Program-made: the position numbers and the translations under genes
Shown: in pieces, positions 26,347 to 37,518 of the stretch
Layout of the letters: the number at the start of each line of letters is the position of its first letter
How positions within the stretch are numbered: position 1 is the stretch's first letter
The notes under the pieces: generated by a model
What the model was told of the DNA's origin: nothing
The model's input: the letters and a program-made list of their open reading frames with translations, nothing else
Databases searched by the model: none
Origin: Leifsonia sp. 1010
GTDB lineage: Bacteria; Actinomycetota; Actinomycetes; Actinomycetales; Microbacteriaceae
DNA length: 64,000 bases
Direction: 5' to 3'
Assembly (NCBI RefSeq): GCF_031455295.1
Contig: NZ_JAVDSL010000001.1
Location: 1,736,001-1,800,000 of the forward strand

Positions 26347-28224
26347 ATGGCGACAGGTCTCACGGAGCCGGACGCGCCGCCGCGTCCTGCGGTTGGGCCG
26401 TCGGTCGCGCCGCGAAGACGTCGAAGGCTCCGACATCCCGTGCTCGTCGGCATCCTCGTGGGGCTGGGCGCCATCCTGCTTTTCACCATCGTGTGGATTG
26501 GTGTCCGGGGCTTCCTGGCCCAGCGCGCCCTCACGGACGCGATCCCGGCGGCCGAGCAGGTGAAGTCCGCGATCGCGACGGGAGACCTCCCCGCCGCGGG
26601 TCGCGCCGCCGACTCGTTGAGCCGGAAGACGCACGAGGCCGCGGCGCTCACCTCTGACCCGGTCTGGGTCACCGTCGAAGCCGTCCCGTGGCTCGGGCCG
26701 AACCTCGCGGCGGTCCGCACGGCCGCAGCCGCCTCCGACGATGTGGCCTCGCGCGTCGTGCGTCCGTTGGTCGCCGCGGGCACCGGTGTGGACCTCCGGG
26801 CGCTGGCCATCACGGACGGCCAGATCGACCTCGCGCCCATCACGGCAGCGCAACCTGCTGTCGCGAAGGCGCGGACCGCGTTCATCGCCGCCCGCGCGAG
26901 CGTCGCGACGATCGAGACGGGCGCTCTCGTGAGTCCCGTCGCGTCGGGTGTGGATCGCCTGCACGATGTGCTCGACAAGGCGGCCCCCGAGATGGACGCT
27001 CTGGGCAACGCCGTTCGCCTTCTTCCCTCGATGCTCGGCGCCGACGGCCCGCGCGACTACCTCCTGGCCGCACAGAACCCGGCAGAGCTCCGCGCGACGG
27101 GCGGCCTGATCGGCGCCGTCGCCCTCGTGCACGCCGACAACGGCGCCGTGACGCTGCAACGCCAGGAGGCGGGCACCTCCATCGGTCCGTGGAAGACGCC
27201 GGTCGCCGACGTCCCGCTCAACACCGAGGGCCTCTACGGGCCACTCGTCGGGCGATACCTGCAGGACGCCAACCTCACTCCGGACTTCCCGCTCGCCGCA
27301 GCGACCGCCTCGCGGATGTGGACCACGACGTACGGCGGCACCGTCGACGGCGTTGTCGCGGTCGACCCGGTCGTGCTCAGCGGCCTTCTCAAGGCGACGG
27401 GCCCCGTGACCTTGCAGACCGGTGATCGCCTCACCTCCGCCAATGCCGTGAAGCTGCTCCTGAGCGACGTCTATCAGCGCTACGAGGATCCGGCGCAGCA
27501 GGATGCCTTCTTCGCGTCCGCCGCGAGTGCCGTGTTCGACCGGATGTCGTCCGGCGACGTGGATGCGAAGAAGCTGCTGACGGCGCTGGCGGACGCCGGC
27601 GAGTCGCGGCGCGTGCTGATCTGGACGACGCACTCCGAGGACCAGAAGGTGCTCGCGGGCACCACGCTCGCCGGCGGCCTTCCCGCATCCGACCTGTCGA
27701 CAGCAGGTATCGGCGTGTATTTCAACGACGCGACCGGCGCCAAGATGGACTACTACCTCCGCACCTCGGTCGCCGCCGGATCCGCCGTCTGCCGCGCCGA
27801 CGGCAAGCCGTCCACCGTCGTCACCGTGACGCTGACCAACAGGGCGCCTGCGGACGCCGGGACCTCTCTTCCGCGCTACGTGACCGGTGGCGGGACCTAC
27901 GGCGTGACACCGGGCAACATCCGCACGCGGGTCGCCGTCTACGGACCGACGGGCGGTCTCCTCGCCGCGACGCTGAGCGGGGGAGAGAACTACACCACCG
28001 TCGCCGGCGTCGATCGCTCCCGGCCGGTCAGCCTCTACACGGTGGAGCTGGCTCCGGGCGAGTCGAAGACCGTCACCGTGCAGTTCCTGAACGACCAGCA
28101 GACGTCGTCGGACCTCAGCGTCGTGACCACGCCGACGCTTCCGGGAGACGGCACGACCCCCGATGTGGGGGCACGCAACGCCGTCGCGCCCATTGTCGTC
28201 CAGTGCTCGTCCGTCGTAAAGTGA
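26347..28224 (+). CDS. DUF4012 domain membrane-anchored protein
   Basis: 625 residues. A basic N-terminus (RRRRRLRHP) precedes one membrane segment, about residues 35-57 (VGILVGLGAILLFTIVWIG), so the bulk is outside the cell. Helical region to about 210, then the DUF4012 core: DYLLAAQNPAELRATGGLIGA, and later MWTTTYGGTVDGVVAVDP and LTSANAVKLLLSDVY. The family occurs with polysaccharide or surface assembly genes and shares features with LytR-CpsA-Psr proteins; function unproven. The preceding sugar dehydrogenase and following surface protein fit an envelope role. Leaderless start. Confidence 0.85.
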   Translation: MATGLTEPDAPPRPAVGPSVAPRRRRRLRHPVLVGILVGLGAILLFTIVWIGVRGFLAQRALTDAIPAAEQVKSAIATGDLPAAGRAADSLSRKTHEAAALTSDPVWVTVEAVPWLGPNLAAVRTAAAASDDVASRVVRPLVAAGTGVDLRALAITDGQIDLAPITAAQPAVAKARTAFIAARASVATIETGALVSPVASGVDRLHDVLDKAAPEMDALGNAVRLLPSMLGADGPRDYLLAAQNPAELRATGGLIGAVALVHADNGAVTLQRQEAGTSIGPWKTPVADVPLNTEGLYGPLVGRYLQDANLTPDFPLAAATASRMWTTTYGGTVDGVVAVDPVVLSGLLKATGPVTLQTGDRLTSANAVKLLLSDVYQRYEDPAQQDAFFASAASAVFDRMSSGDVDAKKLLTALADAGESRRVLIWTTHSEDQKVLAGTTLAGGLPASDLSTAGIGVYFNDATGAKMDYYLRTSVAAGSAVCRADGKPSTVVTVTLTNRAPADAGTSLPRYVTGGGTYGVTPGNIRTRVAVYGPTGGLLAATLSGGENYTTVAGVDRSRPVSLYTVELAPGESKTVTVQFLNDQQTSSDLSVVTTPTLPGDGTTPDVGARNAVAPIVVQCSSVVK

Positions 28225-28275
28225 GAATTACTCATTAACCGGACCGCGAGCCGGGCCCCAACAGAAAGGCGGCCG

Positions 28276-28839
28276 ATGTTCAAGAAGATTCTGGCGGCTA
28301 TCGCCGTGACCGCGGGGCTGCTGCTTGCGGCTCCGGCCGCGGCGAACGCCGTCAACTACACCGACGGCGCGCAGTGCAAGTTCGATGTCAGCGTCGCAGA
28401 GGCGGGCGGCACGGCCACCCTCATCTGCATCCCGGGCACGTGGTCGCCCGGTGAGGCGATCAACTGGACCGTGACAGGGCAGGACGGCGCCGGCTTCAAG
28501 CTCGCCTCGCTCCGCACCGCCGACAGCAGCCTCTCGTTCGTGAAGCACGCGAACGCGGACGGCAGCGACGTCCTCACCGTGACGCTCCCCGCGAGCGCCT
28601 CGGGCACCTACAGCGTCGTCGGACACGGACAGAGCAGCGGCCACGAGTGCCCCGCCTCCCTGACCGTCCTGCCGGCCGACCAGGCGAGCACCGTCCTCGA
28701 CCCGGGCAGCAGCGACGGACTGGCCCACACCGGCTCCGTCGTCGCCACCTGGGCGGCGTGGATGGGCGGCTCGCTCGTCGTCCTCGGTCTGATCGCCCTG
28801 GCGATCGTTGGCTGGGTGCGCAAGCTCAAGGCGTCCTGA
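28276..28839 (+). CDS. Secreted surface protein with LAxTG sorting signal
   Basis: 187 residues. Sec signal at the N-terminus (KKILAAIAVTAGLLLAAP, cleavage likely after AAANA), an Ig-like beta domain with two Cys pairs possible (Cys34, Cys51, Cys125), then LAHTG at 149-153, a hydrophobic stretch (160-181) and the basic tail RKLK. This is a cell-wall sorting signal; LAxTG is the motif of class E sortases in high-GC Gram-positives. No sortase gene is in the window. AAAGGCGG is 5 bases before the ATG. A strong terminator follows. Likely paired with the DUF4012 gene 51 bases upstream. Confidence 0.85.
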   Translation: MFKKILAAIAVTAGLLLAAPAAANAVNYTDGAQCKFDVSVAEAGGTATLICIPGTWSPGEAINWTVTGQDGAGFKLASLRTADSSLSFVKHANADGSDVLTVTLPASASGTYSVVGHGQSSGHECPASLTVLPADQASTVLDPGSSDGLAHTGSVVATWAAWMGGSLVVLGLIALAIVGWVRKLKAS

Positions 28840-28854
28840 CGATCCATCCCCGGT

Positions 28855-28887
28855 GATTCCCGGTCGGCCTCGAGCCGACCGGGAATC
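28855..28887 (+). terminator. Terminator after the LAxTG gene
   Basis: GATTCCCGGTCGGC pairs perfectly over 14 bp with GCCGACCGGGAATC around loop CTCGA. The tail is not T-rich, common in high-GC bacteria. Confidence 0.8.
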
Positions 28888-28916
28888 GCTGTGTCCGGGG
28901 CTGCGTTGCACCTGGG

Positions 28917-29927
28917 GTGAGCAGCATCCCCATCAACGTCCTCGACCTCGCCAGCCGCCCCGCCGGGGGCACCAACGCCGATGCCGTCGCCGGCACCATC
29001 CAGCTCGCGCAAGCGGCCGAACGGCTCGGCTACGAGAGGTTCTGGGTCGCCGAGCACCACGGCATGCCCGCCATCGCGTCGAGCGCCCCGGCCGTCCTCA
29101 TCGCTGGAGTCGCTGCGGCGACGGAGCGCATCCGCGTCGGCAGCGGAGGAGTGATGCTGCCCAACCACGCGCCGCTGGTGGTGGCCGAGCAGTTCGGCAC
29201 CCTGCGCGCCCTGTACGGCGACCGCATTGACCTCGGCATCGGCCGCGCCCCGGGCACCGACGGCGCCACCGCGATGGCTCTGCGTCGGAGCCCGGAGGGA
29301 CTCGGCGTCGAAGACTTCCCGCAGCAGCTCCTCGACCTTTTCGGCTTCTTCTACGGCGGCATGAGCGACGCCAACCCCCTGCACGGCATCACCGCCATCC
29401 CGGGCCTCGGCGACGCACCGCAGATCTGGCTGCTGGGCTCGAGCGGCTACAGCGCCCAGGTGGCCGCCGCCCTCGGCATCCCGTTCGCGTTCGCCCACCA
29501 CTTCGCCGGCGAGAACACCGAGGCCGCGCTGAACCTGTACCGCTCGCGATTTGAGCCGAGCGACACGCTGGCCGAGCCGCACACGATGATCGCGGTGAAC
29601 GTCATCGCGGACGAGGACCCGCAGACCGTGCGCGCGCTGTCGCTTCCCGGTCAGCTGTCCTTCCTGCGGATGCGTCAGGGACTGAAGCCCGAGCCGGTCA
29701 GCGTGGAGGAGGCGCTCGCCCACGAGTTCACCCCGCTGGAGGAGGAGTTCATCGCCGCCCGCAACGCCCGTCAGGCGATCGGAACGCCCGACGAGGTGAA
29801 GGCGCGGCTGGAGGCCCTGCTGGCGTCCACCCAGGTGGACGAGCTGATGATCTCGTCCGGCGCCGCAACGCTCGAGGGGCGCATTCGCTCGCTGGAGATC
29901 GTCCGGGAGCTGTACCCCGCAGCATGA
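28917..29927 (+). CDS. LLM-class flavin-dependent oxidoreductase
   Basis: 336 residues with the TIM-barrel pattern of luciferase-like monooxygenases: [80 protein letters not shown] and FAFAHHFA. Such enzymes use FMNH2 or F420; the FMN reductase 88 bases downstream argues for FMNH2. Substrate not predictable. GTG start has no clear ribosome site, and the preceding terminator hairpin ends 29 bases before it. Confidence 0.9.
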   Translation: MSSIPINVLDLASRPAGGTNADAVAGTIQLAQAAERLGYERFWVAEHHGMPAIASSAPAVLIAGVAAATERIRVGSGGVMLPNHAPLVVAEQFGTLRALYGDRIDLGIGRAPGTDGATAMALRRSPEGLGVEDFPQQLLDLFGFFYGGMSDANPLHGITAIPGLGDAPQIWLLGSSGYSAQVAAALGIPFAFAHHFAGENTEAALNLYRSRFEPSDTLAEPHTMIAVNVIADEDPQTVRALSLPGQLSFLRMRQGLKPEPVSVEEALAHEFTPLEEEFIAARNARQAIGTPDEVKARLEALLASTQVDELMISSGAATLEGRIRSLEIVRELYPAA

Positions 29928-30015
29928 CGGACCGTGACGCCGCCCCGAGCGATGCGGGGCGGCTCCGGGTACCGTTGGGCGAAATCCCGGTCCCCAGCCA
30001 GAAGGCGGTTCCCAC

Positions 30016-30609
30016 ATGTCGCATCCACTCAACGTGGTCGGAGTGAGCGGAAGCCCGACCCACCCGTCGCGCACCACCGTGCTCGTGGACGAGGTCACGC
30101 GCGCCTATGCCGAGGCGTCCGGGGGCATCGCCCGCACCATCCGGCTTGCGCCCCTTCTTCCGGAGCTCGGCGCCGGTCCCTTCCGGAACAGTCTCAGCCC
30201 GACGGTCACGGAGGCCCTCGAAGCCGTCGAGAACGCCGACATCCTCGTGGTCGGGTCGCCCGCCTACCGCGCCACGTACACGGGCCTGTTCAAGCTCTTC
30301 TTCGACCATGTCGGCCAGTACGCCCTGGTCGACAAGCCGGTCGTCCTGACGGCGACGGGAGGCAGCGACCGGCACGCGCTGCTGGTCGAGCACCAGATGC
30401 GTCCGCTGTTCGGGTTCTTCCAGTCGCTGACGCTGCCCCTGGGCATCTACGCGGCGGAGAGCGACTTCGAGGACTACGCGATCCGATCTCAGGACCTGCG
30501 GGATCGCATCGACACGGCCGTGGCGCGGACGTTGCCTCTGGTGCGTTCGCGGATCGACCCGGAACTGCGGGTGGCCGAGGTGGAGTTCGCCCGGCCGGAC
30601 GCGTTCTGA
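30016..30609 (+). CDS. NAD(P)H-dependent FMN reductase
   Basis: 197 residues, flavodoxin-like fold: VVGVSGSPTHPSRTTVLVDEV with the phosphate loop, then LVVGSPAYRATYTGLFKLFFDHV and the glycine turn VVLTATGGSDRHALLVEHQMRPL. It resembles MsuE/SsuE-type reductases that supply FMNH2 to a partner monooxygenase, very probably the LLM protein just upstream. Ribosome site AAGGCGG about 6 bases before the ATG. Ends ahead of a very long bidirectional terminator; the 130 bases between hold nothing I recognise. Confidence 0.88.
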   Translation: MSHPLNVVGVSGSPTHPSRTTVLVDEVTRAYAEASGGIARTIRLAPLLPELGAGPFRNSLSPTVTEALEAVENADILVVGSPAYRATYTGLFKLFFDHVGQYALVDKPVVLTATGGSDRHALLVEHQMRPLFGFFQSLTLPLGIYAAESDFEDYAIRSQDLRDRIDTAVARTLPLVRSRIDPELRVAEVEFARPDAF

Positions 30610-30739
30610 GTTCGTCGGCAGCTTCTCCACGGGCGTTGCGCGGTGCGCCCCACCCGCTACCCCGGACGCCGGTCCTCGCTGGCGCTCGGAGCGGCGCCCG
30701 GGGCCCCTCGCGGGCGGGGACCCCGGTAGACACCAGCGA

Positions 30740-30802
30740 GTAATGAAAAAGTGAAGGCCCCCGGCTCGCATCGCGAGCCGGGGGCCTTCACTTTTTCATT
30801 AC
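30740..30802. terminator. Bidirectional terminator, perfect 30-bp stem
   Basis: Bases 30740-30769 and 30773-30802 are exact reverse complements around the 3-base loop ATC. The stem has GC-rich core flanked by AAAAA and TTTTT, so it can terminate both the FMN reductase transcript (+) and the tRNA-Pro transcript (-). Confidence 0.92.
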
Positions 30803-30804
30803 GT

Positions 30805-30877
<73 letters not shown>

Positions 30878-30945
30878 AAGGCCTCATCCAGGATACACGA
30901 GCGGGGGAGTGGTCATGACCACAGCACCCTCCTCGGCGCCTCGCT

Positions 30946-31926
30946 TCACGGTGCTGGAGTCAGCGTGACCAGGGACGCCTCCGGCCGGCAGGCGAAGCGC
31001 ACCGGCGCGAAGATCGACGTGCCGAGGCCCGCCGACACGTTCAGATAGGCGGAGCGGAACGCGTGGCGCCACACGCTCAATCCCTTCACCTGCGCGCGCG
31101 GGATGTCGCAGTTCGTGACCAGCGCGCCGAAGCCCGGCACGCAGACCTGGCCGCCGTGCGTGTGGCCCGCGAAGATCATCGACGCACCGTAGGTGACGAA
31201 GGCGTCGAGGATGCGGCGATACGGGGAGTGCGTGACCCCGATGGTGACCGCCTGCCGCTGCTCGCTCGGGCCTTCATCCGGCCACGCGTTGTCGTCGGAG
31301 AACGGGTCGTCCTCGCGCAGCTCGTCAAGCGCGCCGGGGATGGCCTCGACGCGGTCGAAGCGGATGTGCGGGTCGTCGACGCCGAAGAACTCGAGATGGG
31401 CCCCACCGATCTCCAGGCCGGCTGCGCGGTTGTCGAGGTCTGTCCAGCCGAGGTCGCGGAAGTAGGCCGTCAGGGCGGCGGTGTCGAGCCGTGGCGCGGT
31501 CGACGGGCGCTTCTTGGACGGGCCGAGGAAGTACTTCAGCGGGTTCTTCGCCTGCGGTCCGAAGTAGTCGTTGGATCCGTGTACGAAGACGCCCGGGATG
31601 CCGCGGAAGCCGTCGTATGCGGCGCGGACGCCCTCGAGACCCCGGGCATGGCCGAGCACGTCCCCGGTCTCGACGATCAGGTCCGGCTTCAGCCGGGCGA
31701 GGGAACGGATCCACTCCTGCTTGTCCCGCTGCCAGGGCGCCATGTGCAGGTCGGAGAGGTGGAGGACGCGGATCGGCCGCGCTCCGGCCGGGAGCACCGG
31801 CGCGCTCACCTCGCGCAGGGTGTACGCGCGACGCTCGACCAGAGAACCGTAGGCGAACGCGGCAGCGCCCGCCCCGGCGAGGAACGCCAGGGCGGACGCC
31901 GCCGGTCGAAGGACTCCGCGCGCCAC
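30946..31926 (-). CDS. Membrane-anchored metallophosphoesterase
   Basis: 326 residues. One N-terminal hydrophobic segment (about 8-30) then a calcineurin-like phosphoesterase: metal-ligand motifs in order are [29 protein letters not shown] and AGHTHGGQ. It is of the YkuE/PhoD-like membrane type; the substrate is unknown, possibly a lipid or nucleotide at the membrane. GTG start overlaps the last base of the PBP stop codon, so the two genes are co-expressed on the minus strand. Confidence 0.9.
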   Translation of the reverse strand: MARGVLRPAASALAFLAGAGAAAFAYGSLVERRAYTLREVSAPVLPAGARPIRVLHLSDLHMAPWQRDKQEWIRSLARLKPDLIVETGDVLGHARGLEGVRAAYDGFRGIPGVFVHGSNDYFGPQAKNPLKYFLGPSKKRPSTAPRLDTAALTAYFRDLGWTDLDNRAAGLEIGGAHLEFFGVDDPHIRFDRVEAIPGALDELREDDPFSDDNAWPDEGPSEQRQAVTIGVTHSPYRRILDAFVTYGASMIFAGHTHGGQVCVPGFGALVTNCDIPRAQVKGLSVWRHAFRSAYLNVSAGLGTSIFAPVRFACRPEASLVTLTPAP

Positions 31927-34478
31927 TATCCGCCCGTACCCGGTGTCGGCTGTACGGCCGGCGCGGCCAACGTCAGGGTGACCTGGGTTCCCGGCTTGGC
32001 CGGGGCATTGCCCGCCGGATCCTGTGCCTGCACGACAGCGGTGGGACTGTTGCCGCCGGCGGTCTTCACCTTGAATCCGGCAGCGGTCAGCGTTGCGAGC
32101 GCGTCACCGTACTTCTGGCCCACCACGTTCGGCACGGCCACGAGGGAGCCGTTGCTGGTGAACAGGGTGATGGCGGTTCCCTTGGTGACCTGGGTTCCCG
32201 GGGCGGGGTCGGTTGCCGAGATCGTTCCGGCGGGGGCGACCGAGTCCTGCGGGCCGCCGTCGGCCGAGTCGAGTCCGAGTCCGGTCAGGATCGACTTCGC
32301 CTCGTCGGGCGTCTTACCGGTCAGATCCGGAACAGCGACCTGGACGCCGCGCGTCAGCTTGTCGGGAGCGGCCGGGAAGTCGTCGCCGCCGTACTTGCCG
32401 ACAGCGGCCGTCATCATGATGCGCATGACGTCCGTACGAGCCGATGCGGGCGACTTGCCGTGGGTCGGGTACACCTTGCGGAAGTCGACGTGGTTGTTGA
32501 TGTTGCCGACCCAGTACGCGCCGGCGACCTTCGTCGTGGCCGCGACGAGCCACAGCTGGTCGTTGTACTCCGTCGTTCCCGTCTTGCCGAGCATGTCCTT
32601 GCCGGTGCGGTTCATCCCTGCCGCGGTGCCGTTCTGGATCGGACCCTGGAGCGCCTTCGCCATCGTGTTCGCGACCGCCGGATCGACGGACTGCGTGCAG
32701 GCGCTCTGCGGCACCTTCACGTCCTTGCCGTTCGCATCGAGGATCTTGTCGATGGCGATCGGCGAGCAGGTCATCCCGTTGTTGGCGATGCCGGCGAAGG
32801 CGGTGGCCATGGTCAGCGGGGCGATGTAGTTGGTGCCCAGCACCGAAGCGGGGTTGGTGTCCAGCGGCTCGCCCTTGGCGGTGTGGACTCCGAACGCCTC
32901 GGCGTCCTTCTTGATCTCGCACAGGTCCACCTGGGAGGCCATCGAGATGAAGGCCGTGTTGATGGACAGCGTCGTCGCGCTCTGAGCGTTGCGGATGCCC
33001 GTCTCTCCCGGCGAGTCGTTCTGCGGGGTGTAGGTGCCGCTCCAGTTGCCGGCGCACGAGTCCTTGAACGACTTGTAGGTCCGGATGTTGGCGTTGACGG
33101 GTTCGCTCAGGGAGTGGCCCTGCTTGAGCCACTCGGCGAGGGTGAAGACCTTGTAGGTGGAGCCGACCTGGAAGCCGCCCGAGCCGCCGTACTTCTGGTC
33201 GGTGGCCAGGTTCACGGACGAGAAGTCGGTACTCGTGTTGAGCACCTCCGGGTCCTGGCTGTACTTCTTGTTCTGCGCCATGTAGAGCACCCGCCCGGTG
33301 CCCGGCTGCACACCTACCAGCACGCCGCCGATGTCGGCCTTCGGGTAGGAGGCCGGCACGTACGAGTTGATGGTCTCCTCGGCGACCTGCTGCAGCTGGA
33401 GGTCGAGGCTGGTGTAGATCTTGTAGCCGCCGCGGTTGAAGTTGGAGGCGCGGGTGTCCTCGTCGGCGCCGAAGGTGGGGTCGTTGAGGATGATTTTCTG
33501 GACGTAGTCGCAGAAGTACGCCGACCCGCCCGCGGTCTGGCAGCCGCGCTCGGAGGGGGTGATCGCCGGCTGGATCGGGGTCTTGACCGCCTCCTCGTAC
33601 TGCGCCTTCGTCAGGCGCTTGTACTGGTACATCTTCTGGAGGATGTAGTCGCGGCGGTCCTTGTTCTTCGCGTACCCGTTCGCGGCGCCGTTGGTCTCCG
33701 AACCCGGGTTGTCGATCTTGAGGCTGGTCGGCTCATTGACGATCGCGATCAGGCTGGCCGCCTGCGCGGGCGTGAGCGCTGCCGCGGTCGTGTTGTAGTA
33801 GTAGTGCGCGGCGGCCTCGATGCCGTACACGGTGCCGCCGAAACCGGCGATATTGAGGTACCCGACCAGGATCTGGTCCTTCGTGTACTTCTTCTCGATC
33901 CCGATCGCATACTTCATCTCCTTGACCTTGCGGTCGGGGGAGACGCCCGTGGAGTCGTCCACGCACTGCTGGTACTTGGTCTTCTGCTCCTTGGTCTTCA
34001 CCGGGAGCGCCTCGCACTTCTGCAGCAGCACGTTCTTCACGTACTGCTGGGTGATCGAGGAACCACCCTGCACACCGCCACCGGCGACGGTGGAGAGCAC
34101 ACCGCGCACCGTGCCCTGGATGTCGACACCGCCGTGCGTGTAGAAGCGAGGGTCCTCACCCGCGATCGCGGCATCCTTCGCCGCCTGCGAGATCTGGTCG
34201 AAAGCGACCGGCAGGCGGTTCTGGGAGTAGAACGTGGCGAGCGGGACGTCCTGGTCGCCGTTCTTGGCATAGATGGTGGTCGGCTGGGCCAGCTGGTCGA
34301 CGTTCAGGTACTCCGGGAGTCCCTCGAACACGCCGATGCTGTTGTTGGCCGCCATCCCCGTCACAGCGATCGCGGGCGTGACAGCGGCGGTGACCAGAAG
34401 ACCGGCCACAACACTCATGCCGATGAATGCACCGGCGGCGCCGAGCACACCTCTAGCCTGTGGTTTTTGCGCAGACAT
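31926..34478 (-). CDS. Class A penicillin-binding protein with two PASTA domains
   Basis: Bifunctional peptidoglycan synthase of 850 residues, PonA-like. A membrane segment near residues 14-40, glycosyltransferase domain (GT51) with AGEDPRFYTHGGVDIQG, GGSSITQQYVKN and ILVGYLNIAGFG; transpeptidase domain with nucleophile Ser440 in GSTYK, SINTAF as SxN motif and GKTGTTE as KTG motif; then two PASTA repeats (VAVPDLTGKTPDEAKSIL; VAVPNVVGQKYGDALATL) and a Pro-rich tail. PASTA domains bind muropeptides. ATG 34478 is leaderless. The metallophosphoesterase follows. Confidence 0.95.
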   Translation of the reverse strand: MSAQKPQARGVLGAAGAFIGMSVVAGLLVTAAVTPAIAVTGMAANNSIGVFEGLPEYLNVDQLAQPTTIYAKNGDQDVPLATFYSQNRLPVAFDQISQAAKDAAIAGEDPRFYTHGGVDIQGTVRGVLSTVAGGGVQGGSSITQQYVKNVLLQKCEALPVKTKEQKTKYQQCVDDSTGVSPDRKVKEMKYAIGIEKKYTKDQILVGYLNIAGFGGTVYGIEAAAHYYYNTTAAALTPAQAASLIAIVNEPTSLKIDNPGSETNGAANGYAKNKDRRDYILQKMYQYKRLTKAQYEEAVKTPIQPAITPSERGCQTAGGSAYFCDYVQKIILNDPTFGADEDTRASNFNRGGYKIYTSLDLQLQQVAEETINSYVPASYPKADIGGVLVGVQPGTGRVLYMAQNKKYSQDPEVLNTSTDFSSVNLATDQKYGGSGGFQVGSTYKVFTLAEWLKQGHSLSEPVNANIRTYKSFKDSCAGNWSGTYTPQNDSPGETGIRNAQSATTLSINTAFISMASQVDLCEIKKDAEAFGVHTAKGEPLDTNPASVLGTNYIAPLTMATAFAGIANNGMTCSPIAIDKILDANGKDVKVPQSACTQSVDPAVANTMAKALQGPIQNGTAAGMNRTGKDMLGKTGTTEYNDQLWLVAATTKVAGAYWVGNINNHVDFRKVYPTHGKSPASARTDVMRIMMTAAVGKYGGDDFPAAPDKLTRGVQVAVPDLTGKTPDEAKSILTGLGLDSADGGPQDSVAPAGTISATDPAPGTQVTKGTAITLFTSNGSLVAVPNVVGQKYGDALATLTAAGFKVKTAGGNSPTAVVQAQDPAGNAPAKPGTQVTLTLAAPAVQPTPGTGG

Positions 34479-34484
34479 AGGATC

Positions 34485-34490
34485 AGAGTA
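34485..34490 (-). promoter_or_regulatory. Leaderless -10 box of the PBP gene
   Basis: TACTCT on the minus strand, six bases before ATG 34478. No ribosome site. Confidence 0.55.
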
Positions 34491-34529
34491 GGTGATGAAC
34501 CTGCAAAATCCCCCGATCCGAGGAGCACG

Positions 34530-34697
34530 ATGCCGCGCTGGGAGTACCTGACCACCCCGCTGATGATCCACAACACCGCAGCGATCCTGAACAACTGGGG
34601 GTCGGAAGGCTGGGAGCTGGTGCAGATCGTCACCGGTCCGGAGGGCGGACTCGTCGCCTATCTGAAGCGCCCCGTGACGGATGGGGAGCAGGCCTGA
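34530..34697 (+). CDS. DUF4177 small protein
   Basis: 55 residues, easily missed. MPRWEYLTTPLMIHNT, ILNNWGSEGWELVQIV and GGLVAYLKRP match the short beta-alpha-beta DUF4177 family of unknown function. AGGAG lies 4 bases before the ATG. The stop codon shares one base with the RidA start (TGATG), so the two are coupled. Divergent from the PBP gene across 51 bases. Confidence 0.85.
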   Translation: MPRWEYLTTPLMIHNTAAILNNWGSEGWELVQIVTGPEGGLVAYLKRPVTDGEQA

Positions 34698-35167
34698 TGG
34701 CGGACGTCGAAGCGCGTCTCGCGCAGCTCGGGATCGACCTGCCCGACGTGGTCCCACCGGTCGCGGCATACACGCCGGCGGTGCTCGACGGGCACCACGT
34801 CTACACCTCGGGGCAGCTGCCGATGGTGGCCGGAGCCCTTCCCGCGACCGGCAAGGTCGGTGAGGGCGCCGGTCTCGTCGCGCCCGCCGACGCCAAGGAG
34901 TACGCACGGATCTGCGCGCTGAACGCGCTCGCCGCGGCGAAGAGCGTCCTCGGCTCCCTCGATCGAGTGACCCGGGTGGTGAAGGTCGTCGGCTTCGTCT
35001 CCTCCGACCCCGCGTTCACCGGCCAGCCTGCGGTCATCAACGGGGCATCGGAGGTGCTCGGCGACATCTTCGGCGACGCCGGCGTCCACGCCCGCTCCGC
35101 GGTGGGCGTCGCGGTGCTGCCCCTCGACGCGCCGGTCGAGGTGGAGCTGATCCTCGCCGTCGACTGA
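34697..35167 (+). CDS. RidA family protein (YjgF/YER057c/UK114)
   Basis: 156 residues. Enamine/imine deaminase-like family that removes reactive 2-aminoacrylate. Family stretches: VYTSGQLPMVAGALPATG, YARICALNALAAAKSVLGSLDRV and VKVVGFVSSDPAF with the C-terminal RSAVGVAVLPLDAPVEVELILAV. This is the longer RidA-like subgroup; the active-site Arg (RSAVGVA) is in place. Coupled with the DUF4177 gene. Ends in a shared terminator with acs. Confidence 0.9.
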   Translation: MADVEARLAQLGIDLPDVVPPVAAYTPAVLDGHHVYTSGQLPMVAGALPATGKVGEGAGLVAPADAKEYARICALNALAAAKSVLGSLDRVTRVVKVVGFVSSDPAFTGQPAVINGASEVLGDIFGDAGVHARSAVGVAVLPLDAPVEVELILAVD

Positions 35168-35175
35168 GCCCGGAT

Positions 35176-35217
35176 ACGACGGAGGGGCGGCACCCACCGG
35201 TGCCGCCCCTCCGTCGT
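35176..35217. terminator. Bidirectional terminator between ridA-like gene and acs
   Basis: ACGACGGAGGGGCGGCAC (35176-35193) pairs exactly with 35200-35217 around loop CCACCG: an 18-bp stem between two convergent genes. Confidence 0.88.
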
Positions 35218-35223
35218 CTGCGC

Positions 35224-37173
<1,950 letters not shown>

Positions 37174-37317
37174 GGGGAGTCTTTTCGCTCCTTTGCGATG
37201 CGGTCGATACGAGTCGTGGCGCGACAATGCCTGACTCTACAACCTGGTCGAGCGGCCGCCCCAGGAGACTTGCGTTTGCATCGATTCTGCGTAAACTGGA
37301 CCCCGGCCGAATGTAAA

Positions 37318-37405
37318 TTCGTGCGTGCGGCGCAATCGATTCCCCCCAATCCTGCGCCGCAGTGGCCGCACCTGTTCCCCCCAATAGGTGCGGCCCCCCT
37401 TCTTT
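37318..37405 (+). ncRNA. 6C RNA
   Basis: Two adjacent stem-loops each expose a run of six C in the loop, the definition of the actinobacterial 6C RNA. First stem TGCGGCGCA (37326-37334) with TGCGCCGCA (37353-37361), loop containing TTCCCCCCAAT; second stem GGCCGCACCT (37364-37373) with AGGTGCGGCC (37386-37395), loop GTTCCCCCCAAT. A C/T-rich tail TTCTTT makes the second hairpin a terminator. TGTAAAT just upstream may be the -10. In streptomycetes and mycobacteria 6C RNA also lies between acs and tad-type genes. The rest of the 345-base gap holds no gene I can see. Confidence 0.9.
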
Positions 37406-37518
37406 AACCGGCAGTCCGGCTCCTGCGGCAGTTGTTCACAGTCGGATCCGGCGGCGAGTTCTCCACCGATATGGTGAGCAGTCCCCGGACGCCCGTAGGC
37501 CATCTTTAGCGTCGTCGC

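Noticed and set aside
24919-27633. 904-codon open frame on the minus strand opposite the sugar dehydrogenase and DUF4012 genes
   Set aside because: Arg/Gly/Asp-rich without motifs and exactly opposite two well-supported genes; a by-product of high third-position GC.
30610-30739. Possible gene between the FMN reductase and the terminator
   Set aside because: No frame with a start, ribosome site or recognisable sequence.
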